Positions 51,849 through 62,000 of a DNA stretch of 64,000 bases are shown in pieces. The notes beneath the pieces were generated by a model that saw only the letters and a program-made list of their open reading frames with translations, did not search any database and had not been told where the DNA came from. Position 1 is the stretch's first letter. The number at the start of each line of letters is the position of its first letter. The position numbers and the translations under genes are program-made. The stretch comes from Pedobacter sp. Leaf216 (GTDB lineage Bacteria; Bacteroidota; Bacteroidia; Sphingobacteriales; Sphingobacteriaceae). The stretch is taken from the NCBI RefSeq assembly GCF_001421515.1, contig NZ_LMKM01000012.1, positions 423,788 through 487,787 on the forward strand, in the 5' to 3' direction.

Positions 51849-52970
51849 ATGAAAAAGCTGCTCTATTTTATTGTGCTCCTGGCCATTTTATGCTCAGGTT
51901 GCGATCCTGCTCCGGCTACTTTTAATCTGGAAACCAAAAACTTTGGTCCAAATGCCGTAATTACCATTCAAAGTGCAGAAAACAGTGAAACACTAAAAGT
52001 TGAAAACATAACAAACGGGAACCAGACTTTTAAAATTAACATTCCGAAAACAGGCTATGCCATTTTAAAAACAGAGGATGGGCCCCATAAAGAGGAATAT
52101 TTCTTTTATCTGGATAAGGGTGATTATAAGGGAGTTCTTGATGGAAAAAATACAAATAGTTATCCATTTAAAACCGTACCTGATCAAGAAGGCGAAGCGT
52201 TTATCGAGTTTTACAAACTTTCAGATAACATGAGTAAAGATATACTTGATAGTTTAAGTAAAGCCGAGGTAGATCTTGATCAGGCCAACCCGAACAATAT
52301 AATGGAACGTGCTCAAAAAGCTGATCAATGGAGAGAAAAACAACTCAAGCTTAAACTTGAAATTATAAGAGCCTTCGCTAAAGCGCATCCAAAATCGACT
52401 CATCCGCTCTTTTTATTGGAACGTTTAGGTACTGTGGATTCGGAAGCGAAAAATTACTTATCCATTTTTAACCTACTAAGTGAGGAAGTAAAAGAAACGA
52501 AAAGAGGTAAAAATCTCCTTGCTGAAATAAAACAGGCTAACCAAATGATGGCGGGAAGTAAAATGCCGCTTATTGAGGGCGAGAACCCTAAAGGCAGAAA
52601 ATTTGATTTGAAAGTATTGAAAAAGGTAAACCTAGTGAGTTTTTGGGCATCTTATAGCGGTAAGAGCCGCAGAGACAATCAAACCTTAGCTTCACTTTAT
52701 GAAGAATATAAAAACAAAGACGTTGAATTTATCAGTGTATCTTTTGATAAAAAACGTGATTCGTGGTTAAAAACCATCAAAGAAGATAAGTTAATTTGGC
52801 CTCAATATGCCGATTTTAAAGGGTCAGAATCTCCCAATGCCAAAAACTTAAGCAATTATAACGTTACCTATTTCTTTTTAGTTGATAAAAACGGCAACGT
52901 ATTAAGCAATAATGACCTTACATTAGATTTTGTGAAGAGTGAAATAGAGAAAAATTTAGCTGGCAGATAA
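51849..52970 (+). CDS. TlpA-like thioredoxin-fold lipoprotein lacking the CxxC site
   Basis: This is a 373-residue lipoprotein from ATG 51849 (signal KKLLYFIVLLAILCSGC, lipobox Cys about 19). The N-terminal 130 residues are strand-rich, as in the DUF4369-type domain of Bacteroidota TlpA-like proteins. A helical linker follows, then a thioredoxin-like domain from about 240. The usual WCxxC is replaced by FWASYSGKSRRDN, with Ser270 and Ser273 in the two cysteine positions, so disulfide chemistry is not possible. It may be a binding or structural relative. A terminator follows. Confidence 0.88.
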   Translation: MKKLLYFIVLLAILCSGCDPAPATFNLETKNFGPNAVITIQSAENSETLKVENITNGNQTFKINIPKTGYAILKTEDGPHKEEYFFYLDKGDYKGVLDGKNTNSYPFKTVPDQEGEAFIEFYKLSDNMSKDILDSLSKAEVDLDQANPNNIMERAQKADQWREKQLKLKLEIIRAFAKAHPKSTHPLFLLERLGTVDSEAKNYLSIFNLLSEEVKETKRGKNLLAEIKQANQMMAGSKMPLIEGENPKGRKFDLKVLKKVNLVSFWASYSGKSRRDNQTLASLYEEYKNKDVEFISVSFDKKRDSWLKTIKEDKLIWPQYADFKGSESPNAKNLSNYNVTYFFLVDKNGNVLSNNDLTLDFVKSEIEKNLAGR

Positions 52971-53003
52971 TTTTTATATGCTTACTGCGGAGTTAATTCC
53001 ACA

Positions 53004-53033
53004 AAAAAGTCCCGATTTGCATCGGGACTTTTT
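53004..53033 (+). terminator. Strong bidirectional terminator
   Basis: AAAAAGTCCCGAT and ATCGGGACTTTTT form a perfect 13-bp stem around TTGC. It lies between the TlpA-like gene and the convergent cold shock gene. Confidence 0.9.
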
Positions 53034-53056
53034 ACGATTTATGTGTTCGAGTTTTC

Positions 53057-53248
53057 TTAAGCTACTTTAACATTTACCGCGTTTAGGCCTTTTCTACCTT
53101 CTTCTACATCGTAGTTTACGGTATCATTCTCGCGAATGTTATCGATTAAGCCTGAAGCATGAACAAAAATTTCGGCATCGCCATTAGATGGAGTGATAAA
53201 TCCGAAACCTTTAGTTTCATTAAAAAATTTTACTGTTCCTTGTTGCAT
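53057..53248 (-). CDS. Cold shock domain protein
   Basis: This 63-residue protein is a single OB-fold cold shock domain with RNP1-like KGFGFITP and RNP2-like IFVHASGL. It binds single-stranded RNA and DNA and acts as an RNA chaperone. A -7 box lies at 53271-53278, 22 bp before the ATG, so the leader is short compared with cold-inducible E. coli genes. Inducibility by cold cannot be judged from the sequence. Confidence 0.95.
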   Translation of the reverse strand: MQQGTVKFFNETKGFGFITPSNGDAEIFVHASGLIDNIRENDTVNYDVEEGRKGLNAVNVKVA

Positions 53249-53270
53249 TATATTGTATTTTAATTTGTTT

Positions 53271-53278
53271 CAAAGATA
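53271..53278 (-). promoter_or_regulatory. -7 box TATCTTTG of the cold shock gene
   Basis: An exact TAnnTTTG match with TTGA about 18-20 bp further upstream as a possible -33 box. Confidence 0.5.
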
Positions 53279-53559
53279 AAGTTAAATACCTATAAATCAA
53301 TTTTTTATTTTTAATTATATTAATTATTGCTAAATATATTGACTATTTGCCTTTTAAGCCCTGTTTGGCAGCTCGATTTACTCAATAAATACCTGATGTA
53401 TTACCTGATTTTATAATTAAATAGCAGTAAAAATTAGTATTCGCTTCTGCTTTTCTGCCTAAAAACAGCAATAACCGACCATAAACGACTCCTATTTCAT
53501 TCCAATAAATACTTACTCAATTATTCTTGATTTTACCTTTGAGAAGATAACATAGTTTA
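53279..53559. other. AT-rich spacer without recognised genes
   Basis: About 280 bp of AT-rich DNA upstream of the cold shock promoter. No reading frame, repeat or hairpin with a T run was seen. Confidence 0.5.
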
Positions 53560-54060
53560 TTAGCTATAAGCCATACTTTCCTGTTGTTCATAATTAACCA
53601 AAAGGCTTTCGGTAATTTTAACCATCAGTGTTCGATCGCTCCCGTTGTAGCTTAAAATCAATAAATCGCCTACAATTTCGTGTAAAATAAGTTTCGGGCT
53701 GGTATATGTAATAGAAACCACATGAGCGCCTTTATTTAAAAGATCTGAAGCATAAATATGCAACTCGGCCCAATCAAAAAGTACAGGCTGATCTTCCAGG
53801 TCATTTAAAACAGGCATTTTATGATCCAGGGCGGCAATGCTGTTCATTACCGAATATTGAAGTTTTTGATGTAATGTATTTGCCTTTTCATTGGTAAACT
53901 GCATTTGCGAAAAGGTATGGAGTTGTTGATTTAGGCTGTATATTTTAGATTTTTTTTGAAATTCTTTGTAGGTATCATGAAATATCCGTCGTTCAAAGTC
54001 GGTTTTACACATGAAATTGAAATATTGTTTTACACTTAGGTTAATATGAGCTAAAGCCAT
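53560..54060 (-). CDS. Hypothetical protein, about 166 residues
   Basis: The protein is of unrecognised family. It starts best at ATG 54060, since the longer frame opens with TTG. The N-terminal half is helical (HINLSVKQYFNFMCKTDFER, then a Gln-rich stretch). The C-terminal half has strands (VVSITYTSPKLILHEIVGDL and LLILSYNGSDRTLMVKITES). There is no signal or membrane segment. Neighbours give no hint of function. It could be a small cytoplasmic stress protein, but this is a guess. Confidence 0.6.
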   Translation of the reverse strand: MALAHINLSVKQYFNFMCKTDFERRIFHDTYKEFQKKSKIYSLNQQLHTFSQMQFTNEKANTLHQKLQYSVMNSIAALDHKMPVLNDLEDQPVLFDWAELHIYASDLLNKGAHVVSITYTSPKLILHEIVGDLLILSYNGSDRTLMVKITESLLVNYEQQESMAYS

Positions 54061-54087
54061 AATATTCGTTTTTGGATGCTTATTCAA

Positions 54088-54502
54088 ATATGTAACAATA
54101 AAATAATTTAGTAGTTATCGATAAAGGCTGATAATCAATCGCGATAACAAAACTAATTCTTGATTATGAAAAACGCATGAATATTGGTTTGAGTACGGAG
54201 CATTAGGTGATTTGCCGGTTATTTAAGATATTTTAACATATTAAATAGCCGTTTGATTGTGTAGGTAATACTCAATTATATTTTCTGGTTTGCGTTGGTT
54301 TCCTAACGGGTGCATTAATTCGCTCAAAATGGACGAAGCGGATGTGGAATGGTTCTTCTGATGCAACAAGCTATCCAATACACAAATTCGTAGCGATCGT
54401 TGTAAGATTGCTTCGCTGGCTGAAAAAGCCATCTCGCAATAACGAAACGTGAAAAATTTTTACTCCTTTTACCTCTATTCCTGGCTTAATTGCAATTAAA
54501 AC
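54088..54502. repeat. Gene-free spacer with a dispersed repeat
   Basis: The segment at about 54330-54475 contains GTAAGATTGCTTCGCTGGC and ATCTCGCAATAACGAAACG. These resemble the 'ATTGCGAGG...GAAGCAATC' dispersed repeats of many Bacteroidota. A 63-residue minus-strand frame over it is not considered a gene. Confidence 0.45.
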
Positions 54503-54536
54503 AAAAAAGCTTCCCGGGTTAACCCCGGAAAGCTTT
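54503..54536 (-). terminator. Intrinsic terminator of the HtrA gene
   Basis: On the minus strand AAGCTTTCCGGG pairs with CCCGGGAAGCTT (one mismatch) around GTTAA, followed by a T run. Confidence 0.8.
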
Positions 54537-54557
54537 CTTAAACTATTATTTACTTAA

Positions 54558-56108
54558 TTATTGTGCTGGAAAACTGTAGTTGTATGAACCCTGTTCGCCA
54601 ACACCAGAAATACTTACCATATTGTTTCTACCCAATGGCAATGCTTTTTGAACATCAGCAACAGAGTTTACAGGTTGTCCGTTTACTTTTGTAATGATCA
54701 ATCCTTTCTCTACACCAATGTTATCAAAAGCTTTTCCGGTGGTTACTGATGTTACTACAACACCACTGTTGATGCCATATTTAGATTTTTGTGCCTGAGA
54801 TGCTGGAGCAAAAGTTGCACCTAATTTTGAAACTTCGGCACCTTTGCTTGTTGCGTTTTTGGCAGTTAAACCTACACTGGCTTCACCTTTCAAAGTAACA
54901 GTGTAATCTTTAAGGGAACCATCGCGAAGCACTGTTAATTTAACTTTATCACCAGGATTTAAACGGCCAACTCTTTCCTGAAGATCTGGTGAATCGTTAA
55001 TTACAACACCATCTACTTTTTTAATTACATCGCCAGATTTAATTCCTGCTGCAGCAGCACCGCCACCAGCAACAACATCATTCACATATAAACCGCTAAT
55101 TTCGTTGGTTTTAATACCCTCTGGTTTTTCCTCACCACTTAAAGGCACAAAATTTACACCAATATATCCACGTTTAACTGAGCCATATTTCATAAAATCA
55201 TCCACAATTTTACGTGCCAGATTAACTGGAATTGCGAATCCGTAACCTTGGTTATATCCACTTTGCGAAGCAATTGCAGAGTTGATACCAACCAATTCAC
55301 CATTGGCATTTACCAATGCACCACCGCTGTTGCCTGGGTTAATGGCTGCATCAGTTTGAATAAATGATTCGATACTGGTATTTGCCGGACGGTCTGGTCT
55401 TTTACCCGTACGTTGATACTCGCGGTATTCTTCTTCTGTAATTTCATTGCCTTGTTGCTCACGACCGATAATACCGATACTACGGTTTTTGGCACTTACA
55501 ATACCAGCAGTTACAGTTGTATTTAAATCCAATGGGAAACCAACGGCTAAAACCCACTCTCCCACCTGCACATTATCTGAATTACCCATTTTTACCACTG
55601 GTAAACCTGTTGCGTTAACTTTAATCAGGGCTAAATCTGTATTTGGATCGCGACCGATTACTTTGGCCTCAACTTTACGCCTGTCGGTTAAAACAACTTC
55701 AACTTTTTCAGCATTTTCTACTACGTGGTTGTTGGTAACGATATAACCATCCTGACTGATAATTACACCCGATCCTGATGCTGCCCTTGGCTGACGCTGC
55801 ATTTGGCGGCCACCGCCTCCACCGAAAAAGTCTTCCATCATATCAAATGGAGAAGACGAACCCTGGCCTTTAGATGCCGCATAAGTTGTTTTAATGTGTA
55901 CCACACCCGGTGCAACTGCTGCCGCAGCCTGTGTAAAATCGGTAGCTCCTGCTGATGTTACTTTAAGTGGATTATTTGCAAAATATAAATTCTGTTTTTC
56001 AGAAATTGTACTGCCTGTTTGGTTACGCTCAAATAGTTTGTAACCTCCAATTGCAGCTGCCCCACCTATAAAAGCAGCCAACATGGTAATTCCTAATATT
56101 TTTTTCAT
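54558..56108 (-). CDS. HtrA/DegP-like periplasmic serine protease with two PDZ domains
   Basis: This 516-residue protein has an N-terminal signal or anchor (residues 3-22). The trypsin-like domain has His128 (VTNNHVVEN), Asp158 (NTDLALIKV) and Ser261 (NPGNSGGALVN). Two PDZ domains follow (about 315-405 and 425-510), for example in AGIKSGDVIKKVDG and GLIITKVNGQPV. A glycine- and glutamine-rich loop (GGGGGRQMQRQPRAASG) sits in the LA-loop position. It degrades or refolds damaged envelope proteins. It is monocistronic and ends in a terminator. Confidence 0.95.
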   Translation of the reverse strand: MKKILGITMLAAFIGGAAAIGGYKLFERNQTGSTISEKQNLYFANNPLKVTSAGATDFTQAAAAVAPGVVHIKTTYAASKGQGSSSPFDMMEDFFGGGGGRQMQRQPRAASGSGVIISQDGYIVTNNHVVENAEKVEVVLTDRRKVEAKVIGRDPNTDLALIKVNATGLPVVKMGNSDNVQVGEWVLAVGFPLDLNTTVTAGIVSAKNRSIGIIGREQQGNEITEEEYREYQRTGKRPDRPANTSIESFIQTDAAINPGNSGGALVNANGELVGINSAIASQSGYNQGYGFAIPVNLARKIVDDFMKYGSVKRGYIGVNFVPLSGEEKPEGIKTNEISGLYVNDVVAGGGAAAAGIKSGDVIKKVDGVVINDSPDLQERVGRLNPGDKVKLTVLRDGSLKDYTVTLKGEASVGLTAKNATSKGAEVSKLGATFAPASQAQKSKYGINSGVVVTSVTTGKAFDNIGVEKGLIITKVNGQPVNSVADVQKALPLGRNNMVSISGVGEQGSYNYSFPAQ

Positions 56109-56492
56109 GTGTTTGTATATTGTTTTTAAATGTTATGAAGCTATTAAAAGTATAAATTGGTTAGCTTTTAATGGTTCATTTGTTTATTTATTGTTTAAAG
56201 CCATGATTTATTATAAGCTGGTTTGCTAGCTAATTGTTTGTTTAGCTTACAATATTTCATATTGTTAAATGTTATTATTGCGGGAGCGCTTTCAATTTGA
56301 TTTAAGCAGAATGCTCCGGCAGTTTTTATCTGCTCAAATTTTCTTTTATAAGTTTATTCAAATTTAATACCATATAAACGATATTTGCATCCTCAAAGCA
56401 CTTAGTTTTGTGTTAAAAAATGTTAAATTAAAAAACACAATCCGCTTATTACCTTTTGCAACTCAAATATTGCATAAATAAATGAAGATTAA
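56109..56492. other. Divergent spacer between HtrA and dapF
   Basis: This is AT-rich DNA with a weak -7 match (TACTTTTA) for HtrA on the minus strand near 56148. An imperfect inverted repeat has GGAGC/GCTCC arms near 56282-56316. No reading frame or clear operator was recognised. Confidence 0.4.
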
Positions 56493-57275
56493 ATGAAAAT
56501 TAATTTCTTTAAATACCAGGGCGCAGGCAACGATTTTATTTTAATAGACCATACCGCGAGTCCATTAAAAAATATTGATAATCAATTAGTTGAGCAGCTT
56601 TGCCATAGGCGTTTTGGTGTTGGTGCTGATGGATTAATGTTCATTACCAAACATGAGGATTACGATTTTGAGATGCATTATTTTAATGCCGATGGTAAAC
56701 TGGGAAGTATGTGTGGAAACGGTGGCAGATGTATCGTAGCCTTTGCCAAACAACTCGGTATTATCGACCGTGAAACAAACTTTTTGGCAGTAGATGGTCC
56801 ACATTATGCCAGAATTTCAGAAAATGGCGAGTGGGTTGATTTACAAATGATTGATGTAGATACCATTACCAAAGATGATGATGCCTATGTATTGAATACA
56901 GGTTCGCCGCATTATGTTGCGTTACAAAGTGATTTAAAAGACTTTGATGTTTTTCATGAGGGGAAAAGTATCCGTTACAATGCAACATATTCAGAGAAAG
57001 GAATTAACGTAAACTTTGTAGAAGATAAGGGCGATCATTTATTTGTGCGCACCTATGAACGTGGCGTTGAAGATGAAACCTATGCTTGTGGCACAGGCGT
57101 AACCGCTGTGGCTATGGCCATGGCAAAACACAAAAATCAAACCGGTCATATTACAACAGCCGTTAAGGTTTTAGGCGGCGATATTAAAATCGAATTTGAT
57201 TACGATGGTAAAACATTTACGAATGTATTTTTATGCGGCCCGGCCAAATTGGTTTTTGAGGGCGAAGTGGAATAG
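56493..57275 (+). CDS. dapF: Diaminopimelate epimerase
   Basis: This 260-residue cofactor-free racemase has the two catalytic cysteines, Cys74 in GSMCGNGGRC and Cys199 in TYACGTGVTA, and the substrate phrase GAGNDFILID near residues 10-19. It converts LL- to meso-diaminopimelate for lysine and peptidoglycan. It is cytoplasmic. It appears as a single gene, and the long spacer downstream separates it from the efflux operon. Confidence 0.96.
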   Translation: MKINFFKYQGAGNDFILIDHTASPLKNIDNQLVEQLCHRRFGVGADGLMFITKHEDYDFEMHYFNADGKLGSMCGNGGRCIVAFAKQLGIIDRETNFLAVDGPHYARISENGEWVDLQMIDVDTITKDDDAYVLNTGSPHYVALQSDLKDFDVFHEGKSIRYNATYSEKGINVNFVEDKGDHLFVRTYERGVEDETYACGTGVTAVAMAMAKHKNQTGHITTAVKVLGGDIKIEFDYDGKTFTNVFLCGPAKLVFEGEVE

Positions 57276-57585
57276 GATTCCTTTTTAAAATTATTTGTTA
57301 TTACAAGTGCCGAGGTTTTTTAAATTGATAGATCAGAACAATCTTACTTTCTATTTAGATAAAAATTGCTCACATAAAAAAAGCTTATTGCGTTCCTTTC
57401 CAAAACCAGCGGATTTTAAAATTAAATGCTACCAGTATCTAAAAATCTAGTGTAAAACAGACAACCGCTACACCCTCTGTTGGCTAAAATACACAACATT
57501 TACTGTAATAAAAACTGTATATTTCAATTGATTTTAACAGCTTTTAACATCTGTCGCAAGATATTTACACACGCTTTTTCCCAGT
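57276..57585. other. Gene-free spacer before an orphan terminator-like hairpin
   Basis: No reading frame is supported. Because a terminator-like hairpin follows at 57586, this stretch could encode a small RNA or a long dapF 3' untranslated region. No promoter box was recognised. Confidence 0.4.
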
Positions 57586-57642
57586 AAACAGTGCTTTAAT
57601 AGCCTACTGAACAGCTTTTTAAAGCTTCATAGCACTGTTTTT
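57586..57642 (+). terminator. Nested hairpin with T run
   Basis: AAACAGTGCT (57586-57595) and AGCACTGTTT (57631-57640) pair perfectly. Inside lies a second stem, AGCTTT-TT-AAAGCT (57613-57626). Extra T residues follow the outer stem. It is 310 bp past dapF and 165 bp before the efflux operon. Confidence 0.5.
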
Positions 57643-57654
57643 AATCAAAAAATA

Positions 57655-57670
57655 AATCAATCGATTGATT
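57655..57670. promoter_or_regulatory. Perfect 16-bp palindrome AATCAATCGATTGATT
   Basis: It lies 137 bp upstream of the efflux adaptor gene and about 40 bp before its probable -7 box. TetR-type repressors of RND pumps bind such palindromes, but no TetR gene is in this window. Confidence 0.5.
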
Positions 57671-57710
57671 AAATGACAGAATTCGGACAGATTTATTTTT
57701 TTTTAGGCTC

Positions 57711-57718
57711 TATTTTTG
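57711..57718 (+). promoter_or_regulatory. -7 box TATTTTTG of the efflux operon
   Basis: An exact TAnnTTTG match 88 bp before ATG 57807. The -33 region is T-rich without a clear TTTG. Confidence 0.4.
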
Positions 57719-57806
57719 GGCAATTATTAGCGAAAATCAAAGTCCCATTTTTTTTGATATCGCCCTTAATCCCGGAAATTTAAATTTAAACACACAGAAA
57801 TACCCC

Positions 57807-58976
57807 ATGAGAAAAGTAACAACTCTCTTTTTTAGCGTGAGCATTGGTATGCTTTTAGCGTCCTGCGGAAATGATGATGCAGCTAAAAAAGCAGCCGCTG
57901 CAGCCGCAGCCGGTCCACAGGCCTACCCCGTTTTTACAGTAAGCACACAAAATACAACTTTGGATTCTGATTATCCGGCTACGATAGAAGGTATCCAGAA
58001 TATCGATATCCGCCCAAAGGTTGATGGCTTTATCGAAAAGATTTTTGTAGATGAAGGTGCGGTTGTTAAAAAAGGCCAGTTACTTTTCACTATTAACGCA
58101 CCACAATATGAGCAACAGGTTAGAACAGCAAGAGCGGCCATTAGTAGCGCAGAGGCTGATGTAAATGCGGCTCAGTTAACGGTAAATAAAACCAGGCCAC
58201 TTGTAGAAAAAGATATCATCAGTAAATATGATCTTGATGCTGCTCAGTTAACGCTTCAAAGCAGAAAAGCAGCATTGGCACAGGCAAAAGCCGAATTGGT
58301 AAATGCACAGGTTAACTTAGGTTATACCTCAATTACAAGCCCGGTTGATGGTGTAGTGGGCAGTATTCCTTTCAGAAACGGAAGTTTGGTAAGCAGCACC
58401 AGTACACAGCCCTTAACTACGGTTTCTAATACATCTAAAGTATATGCATATTTCTCATTAAACGAGAAACAGCTATTGGATTTTGCCAATATCTACAAAG
58501 GAAACACCCTGGCCCAGCAAATGAAAAACATTCCTGCGGTTAGCCTGGTGCTGGCTGATGGAACTGTTTATGCACAGAATGGTAAAATAGAATCCATTAA
58601 TGGTCAAATTAATACCAGTACAGGTTCTGCAAGTTTAAGGGCAACATTCCCCAACCCGACTTCATTATTAAAAAATGGAGCTAGCGCATCTGTTAGAATC
58701 CCTCAACATGTTGAAAATGCCATTTTAGTTCCTCAAAAATCAACTATCGATTTGCAGGGTAAAAAATTCGTGTATGTATTAGGCGATTCTGCTAAAACGG
58801 TAAGTACCGAAATTCAGATTATGGATTTGGCCAAAGGCAAATTTTATGTGGTAACAAAGGGCTTAAAGGCTGGCGACAAAGTTGTACTTGAGGGTTTCCA
58901 ATCATTAAAGGATGGAACAAAAATCAAACCTGAAGAAAAAAGTGCTGATTCAGTTTATGCTGATATCAAAAAGTAA
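57807..58976 (+). CDS. RND efflux periplasmic adaptor (AcrA/MexA-like lipoprotein)
   Basis: This 389-residue adaptor has a lipobox at Cys20 (GMLLASC) and an Ala-rich linker. The lipoyl-like domain carries NIDIRPKVDGFIEKIFVDEG, a long helical hairpin covers about residues 100-165, and the beta-barrel and membrane-proximal domains follow. It bridges the inner-membrane pump and the outer-membrane channel. It is first in a three-gene operon with both partners. The AcrA/MexA group pumps hydrophobic drugs, but the substrate here is unknown. Confidence 0.94.
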   Translation: MRKVTTLFFSVSIGMLLASCGNDDAAKKAAAAAAAGPQAYPVFTVSTQNTTLDSDYPATIEGIQNIDIRPKVDGFIEKIFVDEGAVVKKGQLLFTINAPQYEQQVRTARAAISSAEADVNAAQLTVNKTRPLVEKDIISKYDLDAAQLTLQSRKAALAQAKAELVNAQVNLGYTSITSPVDGVVGSIPFRNGSLVSSTSTQPLTTVSNTSKVYAYFSLNEKQLLDFANIYKGNTLAQQMKNIPAVSLVLADGTVYAQNGKIESINGQINTSTGSASLRATFPNPTSLLKNGASASVRIPQHVENAILVPQKSTIDLQGKKFVYVLGDSAKTVSTEIQIMDLAKGKFYVVTKGLKAGDKVVLEGFQSLKDGTKIKPEEKSADSVYADIKK

Positions 58977-59025
58977 CAATATAATGAGTGACAATCACAC
59001 GATATCAGTGTAATCAATATTAATT

Positions 59026-62000
59026 ATGTTTAAGAAATTTATAGAAAGACCGGTTTTATCAACGGTTATATCCATTATCATCGTAATACTCGGTGTTTTA
59101 GGTTTAGCTACGTTGCCGGTTTCACAATACCCAGAAATTGCCCCGCCTACGGTTCAGGTTTCTACCTCCTACCAGGGTGCTAACGCCGATGTGGTAATGA
59201 GTAGCGTTGTTGTTCCGCTGGAAGAGCAAATAAACGGTGTAGAAGACATGACTTACATGACTTCGAGTGCAAGTAATGATGGTACTGCAACCATTACCGT
59301 TAACTTTAAACTGGGTACCAATCCTGATTTAGCGGCGGTAAACGTACAAAACAGGGTAGCGCGTGCAACCAGTTTACTCCCTGCAGAGGTTACAAAATCG
59401 GGTGTAATTACAGCTAAAAGACAAGCGAGTAACGTACTTATTTTTGGTATTTACAGCGATGATCCTTCTTACGATCAGAAATTTTTACAGAATTATGCCA
59501 ACATCAACATCATTCCACAAATTAAACGTATTAATGGTGTAGGAGATGCAAGTGCTTTCGGGCAAATGGATTATACCATGCGTGTTTGGCTTAAGCCTGA
59601 TGTGATGGCGGTTTACGGTTTAATACCTAGTGATGTTAATGCTGCTTTGGCAGAACAAAACGTTGAGGCTGCTCCTGGCCAGTTTGGAGAGCAGGGCGAT
59701 CAGGCATTTCAATACACTTTAAAATATACAGGCCGTTTAAAAGATGAGGCAGAGTTTAGCAACATCATTATCAAGGCGGATGCAAACGGACAGATACTGC
59801 GTTTAAAAGATGTAGCCAGAATCGAATTGGGTGCTCAAAGTTATGCCAGTACGGTTAAATTTAACGGTAAACAGGCTTTAGGTATCGCGATTAACCAAAC
59901 GGCAGGATCGAATGCGAAAGAGGTTATCGAAAATTCAATCAAAACTTTGGATGAAGCGCAAAAATCTTTCCCTAAAGGCGTTCATTATACCACATTGGTA
60001 AACGTTAACGATTTCCTTGATGCTTCAATCGAAAAAGTAATTCACACCTTAATTGAGGCATTTATCCTCGTGTTTTTGGTGGTATTTATCTTCTTACAGG
60101 ATTTCCGTTCTACATTAATTCCGGCAATCAGTGTTCCGGTAGCTATTATCGGTACATTCTTCTTCCTTAGTTTATTTGGGTTTACCATCAACTTGTTAAC
60201 GCTATTTGCACTGGTGCTCGCCATTGGTATTGTGGTGGATGATGCGATTGTGGTGGTTGAGGCAGTGCACGCCAAACTGGATGAGGGTTATACCGACGCC
60301 AGAAAGGCTACCATAGATGCAATGGACGATATTAGTGGTGCAATTATTTCGATTACCCTGGTTATGGCCGCGGTGTTTATTCCCGTGAGTTTCATCTCTG
60401 GTTCATCAGGTGTATTTTACAAACAGTTTGGTTTAACGCTGGCCATTTCGATCATTTTGTCAGCAATTAACGCATTAACTTTAAGTCCGGCGTTGTGTGC
60501 AATCTTTTTAAAACCACACAAAGAAGATCATGAAAAATCGAAAAACTTTTTAAACCGTTTTTACGATGCCTTTAATACATCTTTTGATGCCGTAACCGGG
60601 AAGTACAAAAAATCGGTTGGCTTTCTTTCCAGAACAAAATGGATTGTTGGTGCAGGCATTGCGTTTTTTACAGTGCTCCTGATCTGGACAATGAATACCA
60701 CACCTAAAGGTTTTGTACCCAATGAAGATTTAGGAACTGTGTTTTCTGACATTTCATTACCGGCAGGAACATCACTGGAAGAAACAGATCTGGTAATTAA
60801 ACGAATCGACAGTATTGCGCATACGGTGCCTGAGATTAAAAACTCTTTAAGGGTAGTTGGCCGGAGTTTAATCAGCGGTTCAGGAAGTTCTTACGGTATG
60901 GTTATAGGTAGGTTAATTCCATGGGATGAGCGTAAACGTGATGTAAAAGCAATTATTGGAGAGCTTTTTGCGAAAGCCGCAAGTATAAAAGGTGCTAAAA
61001 TTATTTTCTTTGCGCCGCCAACCATTCAAGGTTTTGGTACCAGTGGTGGTTTTGAATTTCAGTTACAGGATAAAACAGGTGGCGATATTAAAAAATTTAA
61101 TGATGTTGGCAATTCATTCCTGGCAGCGTTAAGTAAACGTCCGGAAATTCAGTACGCATCAACTTCATTTAACCCTAATTTTCCTCAATATCAGATTGAT
61201 GTTAATGTGGCAAAAGTTAAACAGGCTGGCTTAACGGTTAGCGATGTACTGGCTACACTTCAAGGTTATTATGGTGGTGTTTATGCATCTAACTTTAATA
61301 AATTTGGAAAGCAGTTTAGGGTAATTTACCAGGCAGATGCTCAATACCGTGCCAACCAACAAAGTTTAACCAGTATTTACGTTCGTAACTCGAGCGGTGG
61401 CATGGCACCAATTTCTGAATTTATTAATTTAGAAAAAGTGTATGGTCCGCAAGCCATTTCGCGTTTCAACTTGTTCACCTCAATCGCAGTAACAGGTAAC
61501 CCGAATGCAGGATATAGTTCTGGTGATGCTTTAAAAGCAGTACAGGAAGAAGCCGCAATCCATTTACCAACAGGTTATGGTTACGAATTCTCAGGTTTAT
61601 CCCGTGAGGAGATGGCCGGAGGAAGTCAAACCGTTTTCATCTTTTTACTCTGCGTAATTTTCGTTTACTTTTTACTTGCAGCACAGTATGAAAGTTATAT
61701 TTTACCGCTAGCTGTTCTATTCTCTTTACCAATCGGTTTGGCGGGTGTATTCGTTTTCGATAAAATATTTGGTGTAGATAATAACATTTACACGCAGATT
61801 ACTTTGATCATGCTTGTGGGTTTACTTGCAAAAAATGCCATTTTAATTGTAGAATATGCGGTAGATAGAAGAAGAAAAGGCATGAGCATTGTAAATTCGG
61901 CAATTGATGGTGCTACTGCACGTTTACGCCCAATTTTAATGACATCCTTTGCCTTTATTTTAGGTTTATTACCCTTAATGTTATCATCAGGAGTAGGTGC

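Noticed and set aside
54241..54432. 63-residue minus-strand frame
   Set aside because: It lies over a dispersed repeat with GCAATC/ATTGCG words and shows no domain or start signal.
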